Below, piece by piece: positions 23,845 through 33,524 of a stretch of 64,000 nucleotides of DNA. Source of the stretch: Mycobacterium sp. OTB74 (GTDB lineage Bacteria; Actinomycetota; Actinomycetes; Mycobacteriales; Mycobacteriaceae). The notes beneath the pieces are model-generated. The model was not told the origin of the DNA, made no database searches, and was given only the letters and a program-made list of their open reading frames with translations. The position numbers were made by a program, and so were the translations under genes. Within the stretch, counting starts at the first letter, position 1. The number at the start of each line of letters is the position of its first letter. The stretch lies in assembly GCF_029892685.1 (NCBI RefSeq), contig NZ_JARXVD010000014.1:94695-158694 (forward strand), written 5' to 3'.

Positions 23845-24821
23845 TGTCCGGGTTCCACGGTCATTCACACGGCCATTCGCACGTGCACGGGCACGGCCAG
23901 GGACATGCACATACCCACGACCACGCCGGTCGCATCGATGAGGCCCTGCGCGACAGCGCAGCCGGCATCCGGGCGGTCAAGATCAGTCTGCTGGTGCTCG
24001 GTGCCACGGCCGTCCTGCAGATGGCCATCTTTGCGCTGTCAGGATCGGTCGCACTGCTGGCGGACACCATCCATAACGTGTTCGACGCGCTGACCGCAGT
24101 GCCGCTGTGGTTCGCGTTCTCGATCAGCGGGCGGGCAGCAACCCGGCGTTTCACCTATGGCTTCGGCCGCGTCGAGGATCTGGCCGGCCTGTTTGTCGTT
24201 GTGGTGATTGCGATTTCGGCGGTGGTCGCATCGGTCGAGGCGGTCCGCAGATTGGTCAATCCGGTCCCCATCGCTCACCTGGGCTGGGTGGCCGCGGCGG
24301 GGTTGGTGGGGTTCATCGGCAACGAGTTGGTAGCCGTCTACCGCATCAGGGTGGGCCGGCGCATCGGTTCGGCGGCACTGCGGGCCGACGGAATGCATGC
24401 CCGCGCGGATGGTTTCACCTCACTGGCCGTGGTGGCCGGGGCTGCCGGCGTTGCGCTGGGTTACCCGCTGGCCGACCCGATCGTCGGGTTGCTGATCGCC
24501 GGAGCCATCGTAACTGTGCTGGTCACCGCGGCGCGCGACGTGTTCTCCCGGTTACTCGACGGCGTGGACCCGGCATTGGTCGACACCGCACACACCGTGC
24601 TGGCCGGGCAACCACATGTGCGGTCGGTGCGACGGGTCCGGATGCGCTGGGTGGGGCACCGATTGGAAGCCGACGCCGAACTCGACGTCGACGACACGTT
24701 GTCACTGACCGCCGCGCACCAGCTGGCTCACGATGCTGAACACGAACTGTCCCATGCTATTCCGAAGCTGTCGACGGTGTTGGTGCACGCCTATCCGGCG
24801 CGGGTCACTTCAGCACATTGA
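23844..24821 (+). CDS. Cation diffusion facilitator metal exporter (CDF)
   Basis: A 325-aa inner-membrane metal/proton antiporter. The first 27 residues are a His-rich cytosolic tail (GHSHGHSHVHGHGQGHAHTH). Six helices follow between residues about 45 and 235. Metal-site motifs His-x3-Asp occur in TIHNVFDALTA (helix 2) and MHARADGFTSLAVV (helix 5). The C-terminal domain (about 240-325) is the ferredoxin-like dimer domain. Control by the coupled kmtR gene points to nickel or cobalt as cargo. The gene ends with a 17-base convergent overlap with the next gene. Confidence 0.93.
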   Translation: MSGFHGHSHGHSHVHGHGQGHAHTHDHAGRIDEALRDSAAGIRAVKISLLVLGATAVLQMAIFALSGSVALLADTIHNVFDALTAVPLWFAFSISGRAATRRFTYGFGRVEDLAGLFVVVVIAISAVVASVEAVRRLVNPVPIAHLGWVAAAGLVGFIGNELVAVYRIRVGRRIGSAALRADGMHARADGFTSLAVVAGAAGVALGYPLADPIVGLLIAGAIVTVLVTAARDVFSRLLDGVDPALVDTAHTVLAGQPHVRSVRRVRMRWVGHRLEADAELDVDDTLSLTAAHQLAHDAEHELSHAIPKLSTVLVHAYPARVTSAH

Positions 24822-25554
24822 CCGCGCGGGCGATCACCAGCGCGATCGTGGACATGGCAACCAACGACTGCAGCGACATCATCACCTTGGCCCACCGGGA
24901 CAGCGGCATGGTGTCGGTGGGGGAGAACGCCACCACGTTGGTGTAGCTGGTGTACAGGTAGTCGATGAACGTTGGGCGCCAACTGGGTTGGGCGTTCTGC
25001 GGATCGCACATCTGCGGGAACTGAAAGTCCGGATAGGGGTTGTCACCGGATCGCCGAGCGAACGGGCCGCCGCGGTCGAGCTCCCAGTACCAGATGCCGA
25101 ACACAATGACATTGGTGATGAATACCGCTGCGCCACTGCCCAAGAGGACGCCGGCGTCGTTGCTGACCCTGCCGGACAAGATGTTCAGGTCCAGGATCAG
25201 CGCAGATGCGGTGTTGTCGACGGTGATGGCGGCAGTCAACGCGATCATCGTCCACTTGCCGACGGTAGTCCGCCGGGACAGCCGAAGTGGGTTGATCACC
25301 AACAGCACAGCCACCAGTAGCAGTTCCAAAGTGATCAACGGCCACCGGGGAATCGCCGGGATGGTGTACTGCTGGGGTATCGCCCGTTGCAGTACCACCG
25401 CGGCCAGGATCGCGAAAATCACCGGCAACCGGTTCTCCGGCGCTCCGGGTCGCAGCCAGGACGGCACGTGGTGCTCGGCACTGCTGGTGAGGCGGTGCGT
25501 GCGCTCCACAAACGACTTGATCGCCGGTGGCAACGGCTCGGATATGGGGTCCAT
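24805..25554 (-). CDS. Predicted integral membrane protein with pore-like loop
   Basis: A 249-aa protein with about five hydrophobic helices (for example LPVIFAILAAVVLQRAI, ITLELLLVAVLLVINPL, FITNVIVFGIWYWEL and a C-terminal SLVAMSTIALVIARAV). Between the last two helices lies a loop, YTSYTNVVAFSPTDTMPLS, placed where two-helix ion channels carry the selectivity filter but without a GYG motif. I cannot assign a substrate. ATG 25554 is chosen because the upstream frame is polar and unusual. It is divergent from ilvA with 35 bases between starts, and its end overlaps the CDF gene. Confidence 0.75.
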   Translation of the reverse strand: MDPISEPLPPAIKSFVERTHRLTSSAEHHVPSWLRPGAPENRLPVIFAILAAVVLQRAIPQQYTIPAIPRWPLITLELLLVAVLLVINPLRLSRRTTVGKWTMIALTAAITVDNTASALILDLNILSGRVSNDAGVLLGSGAAVFITNVIVFGIWYWELDRGGPFARRSGDNPYPDFQFPQMCDPQNAQPSWRPTFIDYLYTSYTNVVAFSPTDTMPLSRWAKVMMSLQSLVAMSTIALVIARAVNVLK

Positions 25555-25589
25555 GCGCTCAGTTTCGCATCGAGTGGCACCATTAGGCG

Positions 25590-26870
25590 GTGTCTGCCGA
25601 GCTGAGCCAGGGAACCCACAGGTCACCGCTAACCGCGGCTGACGTCGTCGAGGCTGCTCAGCGAATTTCTTCGGTGGTGACTCGAACCCCGCTGCAGTTC
25701 AGTGATCGACTCTCCGCGTTGACCGGCGCCAACGTGTACCTCAAGCGCGAGGATCTGCAGGCGGTGCGCTCGTACAAGCTGCGTGGTGCCTACAACCTGC
25801 TGATGCAGCTGTCGGACGAGGAGAAGGCCGCAGGCGCGGTGTGCTCGTCCGCAGGTAATCACGCCCAGGGGTTCGCCTTGGCCTGTAAGTCGATGGCCGT
25901 TCACGGTCGCGTGTACGTCCCGGCCAAGACTCCCAAACAGAAGCGAGACCGGATTCGCTATCACGGCGGCGAATTCATCGAGCTGATCGTCGGCGGTGCC
26001 ACCTACGACCTGGCCGCCGAGGCGGCGTTGGAGGACGTGGCTCGAACCGGTGCCACCCTGGTCCCGCCGTACGACGACCTGCGCACCATGGCCGGGCAGG
26101 GCACTATCGCGGTCGAGATCCTCGATCAGCTCGACACCGAACCCGACCTGGTGATCGTGCCGGTCGGTGGTGGCGGCTGCATCAGCGGTATCACCACCTA
26201 CCTGGCCGAACACACCGACGGCACCGCTGTTCTCGGCGCCGAACCGGCGGGTGCGGCATCGATGATCGCCGCGTTGGCCAAGGGTGAGCCGGTGACGTTG
26301 GAGTACGTCGACCAATTCGTCGACGGCGCCGCGGTCGCGCGCGCCGGGACCCTCACCTATGCGGCGTTGGCCGCTGCCGGCGACATGGTCTCGATCACGA
26401 CCGTCGACGAGGGCGCGGTATGCACCGCGATGCTCGACCTGTATCAGAATGAGGGCATCATCGCCGAGCCCGCCGGCGCGCTGTCGGTTGCCGCCTTGAT
26501 GGAGACCGACATCGAGCCGGGGTCGACGGTCGTGTGCCTGATATCCGGTGGCAACAACGATGTTTCGCGCTACGGCGAGGTCCTGGAACGCTCGCTGGTG
26601 CACCTAGGGGTCAAGCACTATTTTCTGGTCGACTTCCCGCAAGAGCCCGGTGCATTGCGCCGATTCCTTGACGAGGTGCTCGGGCCGAACGACGACATCA
26701 CTCTGTTCGAGTACGTCAAGCGCAACAACCGCGAGACCGGTGCGGCGCTGGTGGGTATTGAACTGGGGTCGGCTGCCGACTTCGACGGTCTGCTGGACAG
26801 GATGCACAGCTCCGGCATTTACGTCGAAGCGCTGGAACCTGGCTCAACGGCCTACCGCTATCTGACCTGA
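25590..26870 (+). CDS. ilvA: Threonine ammonia-lyase (threonine deaminase)
   Basis: A 426-aa PLP enzyme that turns threonine into 2-oxobutanoate, the first step to isoleucine. The PLP lysine is in VRSYKLRGAYN, the substrate loop in SSAGNHAQG and the phosphate cup in PVGGGGCISG. A C-terminal ACT-like regulatory domain (about 340-426, HYFLVDFPQEPGALRRFLDE) fits the biosynthetic, isoleucine-inhibited form. Similarity to M. tuberculosis Rv1559 is very high along the whole length. GTG 25590 is used; no attenuator is possible in the 35-base gap upstream. It marks the start of the Rv1559-Rv1614 block. Confidence 0.96.
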   Translation: MSAELSQGTHRSPLTAADVVEAAQRISSVVTRTPLQFSDRLSALTGANVYLKREDLQAVRSYKLRGAYNLLMQLSDEEKAAGAVCSSAGNHAQGFALACKSMAVHGRVYVPAKTPKQKRDRIRYHGGEFIELIVGGATYDLAAEAALEDVARTGATLVPPYDDLRTMAGQGTIAVEILDQLDTEPDLVIVPVGGGGCISGITTYLAEHTDGTAVLGAEPAGAASMIAALAKGEPVTLEYVDQFVDGAAVARAGTLTYAALAAAGDMVSITTVDEGAVCTAMLDLYQNEGIIAEPAGALSVAALMETDIEPGSTVVCLISGGNNDVSRYGEVLERSLVHLGVKHYFLVDFPQEPGALRRFLDEVLGPNDDITLFEYVKRNNRETGAALVGIELGSAADFDGLLDRMHSSGIYVEALEPGSTAYRYLT

Positions 26871-26874
26871 CCGG

Positions 26875-27309
26875 TCATCCGGCCTGCTTGAGGGCGGAAT
26901 CGACCTCGATCAGCATGTCGTCATTCGCGCCGAAGATCGGCTTGAGTGGGACGGCGCGTTGGGCTGCGGCAGCGGTAAGTTCAGTGGCCCACCGCCGATG
27001 CAAGGTGGACAGTGGGCCGTGGCCGGGACCGGTGAGCAGGAATGCCACGGTGGTGCCCGGTTCCATGTCATCGAGCACCCTGACCAGTTCGTCCAACAGA
27101 GGGTCGACCAGATCGCTGCGCGGAGATGCCGGCCTGGGCAGGTCGATCAGCAGCTTGGGCATACGGCGGTCGGGGCCGACGAATCCGACCCACAGCATGC
27201 TTTGACCGAATCCGAGCTCACCCATCAGGGCCCGCCAGCGCTGCCGCATGTCACTGGTGGAACGGATGGGGTCAGTGGCGGTTTCGATGGGCGGCCGATC
27301 ATGAGTCAT
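26875..27309 (-). CDS. Conserved hypothetical protein, 144 aa
   Basis: A soluble protein of unknown function, ending four bases from the convergent ilvA stop. It has a central alpha/beta pattern: MLWVGFVGPDRRMPKLLID, a helix DPLLDELVRVLDDM, a strand VAFLLTGPGHGPLS, a helix RWATELTAAAAQRA, and a final strand and acid patch NDDMLIEVDSA. This looks like a compact RadC/JAB-like or DUF-type fold, but I cannot assign it. Start at 27309 (MTHDRPP) rather than 27330 is a guess. The gene probably follows no operon; treZ ends 70 bases upstream on the same strand. Confidence 0.65.
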   Translation of the reverse strand: MTHDRPPIETATDPIRSTSDMRQRWRALMGELGFGQSMLWVGFVGPDRRMPKLLIDLPRPASPRSDLVDPLLDELVRVLDDMEPGTTVAFLLTGPGHGPLSTLHRRWATELTAAAAQRAVPLKPIFGANDDMLIEVDSALKQAG

Positions 27310-27379
27310 GCTCGCATCATGGCCGGGCACGGCCCTGAGACGCTACTGCTTTATGCACAGGCTGCGAAGCTGTGGAAAA

Positions 27380-29119
27380 CTAGTTGACAGCGCGCAGAAT
27401 TGCGAAAGAATGTGCGGCCAAACGGGTTCCGGCGGCAGCGGTTTCGGTTACCCCGGCGTCAGGGGGATCCCAGGCCAGCACCACATCGCCGGTCACCGGG
27501 ATCGAAACCGGGTCCGAGCCCAGATTGCAGACGATGGCCAGCGCTCCGCGGTGCATGATGATCCAGCGCTGATCCTCATCGAACTCGATACGCAGGTGAT
27601 CAAGCCACGGGTCGGCTAGGTCGGGTTCGGCGCGTCGCAGTGCGATCAGATCGCGGTACGTCTGCAGTAGTCGGACATGCTCGCCGGAGTGCACCTCGTC
27701 CCAGCGCAGCTTGGAACGCAGGAACGTCGCAACGTCCTGTGGGTCGGGGATATCGTCTGCATCCCAACCGTGCTCGGCGAATTCGGCTTTGCGGCCTTCG
27801 GCTGTCGCACGGGCCAGTTCGGGTTCAGGGTGCGAGCTGAAGAACTGGAACGGGGTGGATGCACCCCATTCCTCACCCATGAAAAGCATTGCGGTGTAGG
27901 GCGATCCGAGCACCAAAGCAGCCTTAACCGCCAATTGGCCGAAAGTCAGGTTCTGGGAGGGGCGGTCGCCCAGGGCGCGATTACCGACCTGATCGTGGGT
28001 CAGGGTATAGGCCAGCAGTCGGGTCGCCGGGACGGTCGCAGTGTCCAACGGGCGGCCGTGGCGTCGCCCCCGGAACGATGAGTAGGTGCCGGCATGGAAG
28101 AAGCCATAGCGAAGAGTGTCGGCCAATGTCGCCAGCGAGCCGAAATCAGCGTAGTAACCCTGCCTTTCGCCCGACACTGCGGTGTGAATGGCATGGTGGA
28201 TATCGTCGTCCCACTGCGCTGTCAGTCCGCACCCGCCGCGGCTGCGGGGTGTGATCAGCCGGGGATCGTTGAGGTCGCTCTCCGCGATCAGCGCCAGAGG
28301 TCGGCCCAATTGGACTGCCAGTGCATCGGTTTCGGCGGCAAGTTCCTCGAGGAGATGTATCGCGGTGGTGTCCACCAGTGCGTGCACGGCATCCAGTCGC
28401 AGGCCGTCGGCGTGAAACTCGCGCATCCAACGTAAGGCGCACTCGACGATGTACCGGCGTACCTCGTCGGACCCGGCGCCGTCGAGGTTGATCGCTTCGC
28501 CCCACGGTGTCCGGTCTGCCGCTAGATACGGCCCGAAGTGGGGTAGGTAATTTCCGGAGGGCCCAAGGTGATTGAACACTGCGTCGATCAGTACCCCGAG
28601 GCCGCGGCGGTGGCATGCGTCGATGAGTCGCATCAAACTCTCAGGGCCGCCGTAGGGTTCGTGTACGGAGTACCACAGCACGCCGTCGTAGCCCCAGCCG
28701 TGCGAACCGCTGAACGCGTTGACCGGCATCAGTTCGACGAAGTCGACACCGAGGTCCACCAGGTAGTCGAGTTTCTCAATGGCAGCGTCGAAAGTGCCGG
28801 CGGGGGTGAAGGTGCCGATGTGCAACTCGTAGATCACGGCGCCGGACACCCGGCGTCCGGGCCACATCACGGGCGTGGTCTCTGGAGGTGACCACAGTTG
28901 CGAAAGCCCGTGCACACCATCGGGTTGTCGGGGCGAGCGCGGGTCCGGCAATGGATCAGAGCCGTCCAGGACAAAACCGTAGCGGGCGTCGTCGGCGACG
29001 TCCACGGTGCTGTGCCACCAACCGTCGACGCCGCGCGTCATCGGGTACCGGTCACCGGCAACGTCAAGGTGTACGGTCTGTGGCCGCGGCGCCCAGACCT
29101 CGAATGTGTGCTCAGGCAC
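27380..29119 (-). CDS. treZ: Malto-oligosyltrehalose trehalohydrolase
   Basis: A 579-aa GH13 enzyme that releases free trehalose from maltooligosyl-trehalose, the last step of the TreX-TreY-TreZ route from glycogen. Domain order is an N-terminal immunoglobulin-like domain (about 1-95), an (alpha/beta)8 barrel, and a C-terminal beta domain. The catalytic nucleophile Asp is in GLRLDAVHALVD, the acid Glu in LIAESDLNDPRL and the third Asp region in YTLTHDQVGN. Length equals the M. tuberculosis protein within one residue. Its start overlaps the treY stop by eight bases. Confidence 0.96.
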   Translation of the reverse strand: MPEHTFEVWAPRPQTVHLDVAGDRYPMTRGVDGWWHSTVDVADDARYGFVLDGSDPLPDPRSPRQPDGVHGLSQLWSPPETTPVMWPGRRVSGAVIYELHIGTFTPAGTFDAAIEKLDYLVDLGVDFVELMPVNAFSGSHGWGYDGVLWYSVHEPYGGPESLMRLIDACHRRGLGVLIDAVFNHLGPSGNYLPHFGPYLAADRTPWGEAINLDGAGSDEVRRYIVECALRWMREFHADGLRLDAVHALVDTTAIHLLEELAAETDALAVQLGRPLALIAESDLNDPRLITPRSRGGCGLTAQWDDDIHHAIHTAVSGERQGYYADFGSLATLADTLRYGFFHAGTYSSFRGRRHGRPLDTATVPATRLLAYTLTHDQVGNRALGDRPSQNLTFGQLAVKAALVLGSPYTAMLFMGEEWGASTPFQFFSSHPEPELARATAEGRKAEFAEHGWDADDIPDPQDVATFLRSKLRWDEVHSGEHVRLLQTYRDLIALRRAEPDLADPWLDHLRIEFDEDQRWIIMHRGALAIVCNLGSDPVSIPVTGDVVLAWDPPDAGVTETAAAGTRLAAHSFAILRAVN

Positions 29120-31385
29120 GGGCTTTCTCCAGCAGGACGCCGGGCAATTCGGCGAACAGGGCAGCCACGGACACAGATCCGGACAGTGTGCGCCCGGTCA
29201 GTCGGTCGATCCAGTCACCCTGAGGGAGAGTGAGTTGTGTTTCACCCCAGCCTTTTTCACCCAGCCGCAGTGTCCAACGCTGAATCGCCACCAGCACGTC
29301 GTCACCGCGTCGGTAGGCGATGACGTGCTCGGCGGCTGCGCCATCGGCGAACACGGGAGTGTAGCCACCGGAAAGGTACATGTCCGGGTGTTCTCGCCGG
29401 GACTGCAGCGCCGCGGCAACCACACGGATCTTGCGGTGGGCCAACGCATCAAGTTCGGTACGGCGAAGCGCGAAATCGACCGGTCGACGATTATCGGGGT
29501 CCACCAGGCTGTCGTCCCATAATTCGGTGCCCTGATAGATGTCCGGAACCCCGGGAACGGTCAGCGCCAGTAGCTTCTGTGCCAGGGCGTCGCTGCGGGC
29601 GGCCGAGTCGAGGTGCTGGACCAGCGCGGTGATCTCGGTTGCAATCGGGCCGTCGATCAGTGCATCGAGCCAGGCGTGCACCGATTCTTCGAATTCGTGG
29701 TCAGGATCAATCCACGTGGTGTGCACCGCCGCTTCGCGGATTGCCTTCTCTGTGAAGGCATGTAGCCGCGCTCGCTCAGCATCACCGACCTCGCCGGACA
29801 GCGGCCACACTCCCACTATGTTCTGCCAGAGGAACAGTCCGGTCGCCTCATCGGGTGGTAGGCACACGCGGTTCCATCGAACCATCCGCTGCGCCCATGG
29901 TCCGGCCACTTGGGACAGCACCGTGATTCGGGCCCGAACATCCTCGCCGCGCTTGGTGTCGTGGGTGGACAGCGTGATCATGGCCGACGGCCAGTCCCGT
30001 GCTCGACGTTTGGCGCGTTCATGAAACTCGTTGACAGACATCCCGAACAGTTCGGGTTCGCCGCCCACTTCGTTGAGCGACACCAGTCGGGCGGCGCGGT
30101 AGAACCAGGTGTCCTCGACGGCTTTCGCGGTGACGGCGCCGCACAGCTGCTGCAGGCGCGCTGCGGTCTCGGGGTTTTCGAGCCCGGCCGCGAGTATGGC
30201 AGAAGCGCTTGATCCTGTTGTAGAGGTGAGCATCTCAGAGAAAGCCCGGGTGAACTGGAAGGTCGACTCTTCCGTACCGTAGTCGGTGCGGTACATGTTG
30301 ATGCCGGCCAGCAACGTAGCAATGGCCTCAGGCAGCGCAGGGTCGTCCATGCCGGCCGCCTGTTCGACGGAGCGGTGCAGCCGCGCCAGTTCGCTGGATA
30401 GGGTTTCGGTGGCCGCGGTGACCTTCAACGCCCGCACGTCGGTTTCGGTGTCGGCGGCCAGGGCTGTCAGTGCAGCTTCTCCAGTCGGATCGACGAAGAC
30501 CCCGCCGATCTCTCGCAGAGCGTCGTATCCGGTGGTGCCGGCGACGGGTAGACAGGGGCCCAGTGGCTCGTCGGGCGCCAGGATTTTCTCGGCGACAATC
30601 CAGGCATCCGGCCCCACCAGTGTCCGTAACCGGTCGAGATAGCCTGCGGGGTTGGTCAATCCGTCGATGTGGTCGATGCGCAGCCCGTCCACCAGACCTT
30701 CGCGGAACCACCGGCCGATTTCGGTGTGGGTGGCGTCGAACACCGCGGGGTCTTCCTGACGAACTGCGGCCAGGGAAGTGATGGCGAAAAAGCGCCGGTA
30801 GCCGCAGACGCCGGAACGCCAGCCGGTCAGCCGATAGCTCTGTCGGGAATGAACCTCGGCGCCTGAACCGCCTTCGGTGCCCGGCCGGATCGGCCACACT
30901 CGGTCACCCAGCCGCAGCACCCCGCCGTCCACGGTCAGGTCGTTCACATCGGAATCAGAACCCAAGACCGGCAACACGATTCGACCCTCGGGGTCCACAT
31001 CCCAGTCGATGTCAAAGAACGTGGCGTACTGCGACGCGCGCCCGTACGTCAACACGTCCCACCACCAGCTGTTCTGCTCGGGCCGTTCGACGCCGACGTG
31101 GTTGGGCACGATGTCGACGATCAGGCCCATGCCACGGGCCTGTGCCGCGGCGGATAACTGCGCCAATCCTGTTGCGCCACCGAGCTCAGCTGACACCGAG
31201 GTCGGATCGGTCACGTCGTAACCGTGGGTAGACCCGGCCGCCATGGTCAGTACCGGCGACAGATACAGATGGGAGACACCCAGTTGGTCCAGATAGGGAA
31301 GCAGCGCCTCGGCATCGGCGAATGTCATGCCGTCACTGCGCAGTTGCAACCGGTAGGTGGACAAGACTGGTATCGGTACCGCCAT
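29112..31385 (-). CDS. treY: Maltooligosyl trehalose synthase
   Basis: A 757-aa GH13 enzyme that isomerises the reducing-end alpha-1,4 bond of a malto-oligosaccharide to an alpha-1,1 bond. The barrel begins at once (STYRLQLRSDGMTFADAEAL; HLYLSPVLTMAAGSTHGYD). The catalytic Asp is in GLRIDHIDGLTNPAGYL and the Glu in WIVAEKILAPDE. LPGVPDIYQGTELWDDSL is typical of the C-terminal part (here TVPGVPDIYQGTELW). Six bases separate its start from the treX stop. Product feeds treZ. Confidence 0.96.
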   Translation of the reverse strand: MAVPIPVLSTYRLQLRSDGMTFADAEALLPYLDQLGVSHLYLSPVLTMAAGSTHGYDVTDPTSVSAELGGATGLAQLSAAAQARGMGLIVDIVPNHVGVERPEQNSWWWDVLTYGRASQYATFFDIDWDVDPEGRIVLPVLGSDSDVNDLTVDGGVLRLGDRVWPIRPGTEGGSGAEVHSRQSYRLTGWRSGVCGYRRFFAITSLAAVRQEDPAVFDATHTEIGRWFREGLVDGLRIDHIDGLTNPAGYLDRLRTLVGPDAWIVAEKILAPDEPLGPCLPVAGTTGYDALREIGGVFVDPTGEAALTALAADTETDVRALKVTAATETLSSELARLHRSVEQAAGMDDPALPEAIATLLAGINMYRTDYGTEESTFQFTRAFSEMLTSTTGSSASAILAAGLENPETAARLQQLCGAVTAKAVEDTWFYRAARLVSLNEVGGEPELFGMSVNEFHERAKRRARDWPSAMITLSTHDTKRGEDVRARITVLSQVAGPWAQRMVRWNRVCLPPDEATGLFLWQNIVGVWPLSGEVGDAERARLHAFTEKAIREAAVHTTWIDPDHEFEESVHAWLDALIDGPIATEITALVQHLDSAARSDALAQKLLALTVPGVPDIYQGTELWDDSLVDPDNRRPVDFALRRTELDALAHRKIRVVAAALQSRREHPDMYLSGGYTPVFADGAAAEHVIAYRRGDDVLVAIQRWTLRLGEKGWGETQLTLPQGDWIDRLTGRTLSGSVSVAALFAELPGVLLEKARA

Positions 31386-31391
31386 CGGGGC

Positions 31392-33521
31392 TCAGGCCGT
31401 CTTGCGGAGCACCAGCAGTGACCTGGCCTGCAACGAAATCGTCTCGCCTGCCCCGGCCATCATCTCGGTGCGGCCGTGCGGGTCGGCGGTGTCCAGCGCT
31501 GCAGACCATTTCTCGGCATAACCCTGGTCGGGGATCACGAAGTCCAACGCTTCGTCGTGCGCGTTGAAACACAATAGGAACGAGTCGTCCGTGACCCGCT
31601 CACCCCGGGCGTTGGGTTCGTGTATGGCCTCACCGTTGAGGAACACCGCGATGCTCTTGCCGAATCCCGAGCCCCAGTCCTCAGGGGTCATCTCTTGACC
31701 CGCCGGCGTCAGCCACGCGATGTCGCGCACCTGCTCGCCGCTACGGATGGGCTTGCCGACCAGGAATCGGCGCCGCCGAAACACCGGGTGCTTGCGTCGC
31801 AACGCCACCGCAGTACGGGTGAATTCCAGTAGGGCATCGTTGGTTTCGCACAGGTCCCAGTCCATCCAGGACAGCTCGGAATCTTGGCAGTACACGTTGT
31901 TGTTGCCGTGCTGGCTGCGTCCGATCTCATCGCCGTGGCTGATCATCGGGGTGCCCTGGGACAGCATGAGAGTGGCCAGGATGTTGCGCATCTGGCGACC
32001 ACGCAGCGCCACAATCTCGGGGTCATCCGTTGGTCCCTCGACGCCGCAGTTCCACGAGTGGTTGTGGCTCTCGCCGTCGCGGCCGTCCTCACCGTTGGCC
32101 TCGTTGTGTTTCTCGTTGTACGAGACCAGATCCGCCAACGTGAAGCCGTCGTGACAGGTGACGAAGTTGATGCTGGCAGACGGTCGCCGGCCGGTCGCCT
32201 CGTACAAATCCGATGAACCGGTCAGGCGGGAGGCGAACTCGCCCAACGTCGCCGGCTCACCCCGCCAGTAGTCACGGACGGTGTCGCGGTACTTGCCGTT
32301 CCACTCGGTCCACAGCCCGGGAAAGTTGCCGACCTGGTATCCGCCCTCGCCGACATCCCACGGCTCGGCGATCAGCTTGACCTGGCTGACCACCGGATCT
32401 TGTTGTACCAGATCGAAAAATGCGCTCAATCGGTCCACGTCGTAGAACTCGCGGGCCAGCGTTGCAGCCAGGTCGAACCGGAACCCGTCGACGTGCATTT
32501 CCAGTACCCAGTACCGCAGTGAGTCCATGATCAGCTGCAGGGTGTGCGGGTTGCGGGCGTTGAGGCTGTTACCGGTGCCGGTGAAATCTTTGTACAGCCC
32601 CGGATCGTTATCGTCGAGCCGGTAGTAAGCGGTGTTGTCGATGCCGCGGAAGTTGATCGTCGGCCCGAGGTGATTGCCTTCGGCGGTGTGGTTGTAGACC
32701 ACATCGAGGATCACTTCGATGCCGGCCTCGTGGAACGAACGGACCATGGCCTTGAACTCTGCGACCGCTCCGCCGGCGTGCTGATTCGATGAATACTGGT
32801 AGTGCGGCGCGAAGAAGCCGAACGTGTTGTAGCCCCAGTAGTTTCGCAGCCCCAGTTCCAGCAGTCGCTGATCGTGCAGGAACTGGTGCACCGGCATCAA
32901 CTCGATCGCCGTGACGCCGAGCGACTGCAGATGCTGAATGATCGCCGGATGCGCCAGGCCCGCGTAGGTGCCGCGCTGTTCTTCAGGCACCGCAGGGTGC
33001 GTCTGCGTCATCCCTTTGACGTGGGCCTCGTAGATCACCGTCTCGTGATACGGCGTCCGTGGCGCGCGGTCGCTGGCCCAGTCGAAGAACGGGTTGATCA
33101 CCACACTGGTCATGGTGTGGCCCAACGAATCCGTGCCGTCCGGGGCGGCCGGCGTGGCGGTGTCCTCGGCGCCCATCTCATACGAGAACAACGCCTGGGT
33201 GAATTTGAAGTCGCCGTAGAACGACTTTCCGTAGGGATCGAGTAGCAGCTTGCTGGGGTCGCAGCGATGGCCCGCCGCCGGGTCCCATGGCCCGTACACC
33301 CGGAACCCGTAACGCTGGCCGGGGGCGACCGTGGGCAGGTACGCATGCCAGACATAGCCGTCGACTTCTTCGAGGTTGATCCGTTCTTCGGTGCCGTCCT
33401 TACGTATCAGGCACAGCTCGACACGTTCGGCGACCTCCGAAAACAACGAAAAATTGGTGCCGGCACCGTCGTAAGTGGCGCCCAGAGGGTAGGCGGTGCC
33501 GGGCCAGACAGTCGTGACCAC
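31392..33521 (-). CDS. treX: Glycogen debranching enzyme (isoamylase type)
   Basis: A 709-aa GH13 alpha-1,6-glucosidase that trims glycogen branches to give linear substrate for TreY. An N-terminal carbohydrate-module-like domain (about 10-150) precedes the barrel. Catalytic residues are Asp in GFRFDLAATLARE, Glu in LIAEPWDVGEGGYQVG and the His/Asp of INFVTCHDGFTLADL. GTG 33521 starts it, only three bases after the stop of the acyltransferase gene, so the four genes are probably one transcript from about 35700. Confidence 0.95.
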   Translation of the reverse strand: MVTTVWPGTAYPLGATYDGAGTNFSLFSEVAERVELCLIRKDGTEERINLEEVDGYVWHAYLPTVAPGQRYGFRVYGPWDPAAGHRCDPSKLLLDPYGKSFYGDFKFTQALFSYEMGAEDTATPAAPDGTDSLGHTMTSVVINPFFDWASDRAPRTPYHETVIYEAHVKGMTQTHPAVPEEQRGTYAGLAHPAIIQHLQSLGVTAIELMPVHQFLHDQRLLELGLRNYWGYNTFGFFAPHYQYSSNQHAGGAVAEFKAMVRSFHEAGIEVILDVVYNHTAEGNHLGPTINFRGIDNTAYYRLDDNDPGLYKDFTGTGNSLNARNPHTLQLIMDSLRYWVLEMHVDGFRFDLAATLAREFYDVDRLSAFFDLVQQDPVVSQVKLIAEPWDVGEGGYQVGNFPGLWTEWNGKYRDTVRDYWRGEPATLGEFASRLTGSSDLYEATGRRPSASINFVTCHDGFTLADLVSYNEKHNEANGEDGRDGESHNHSWNCGVEGPTDDPEIVALRGRQMRNILATLMLSQGTPMISHGDEIGRSQHGNNNVYCQDSELSWMDWDLCETNDALLEFTRTAVALRRKHPVFRRRRFLVGKPIRSGEQVRDIAWLTPAGQEMTPEDWGSGFGKSIAVFLNGEAIHEPNARGERVTDDSFLLCFNAHDEALDFVIPDQGYAEKWSAALDTADPHGRTEMMAGAGETISLQARSLLVLRKTA

Positions 33522-33524
33522 GTG

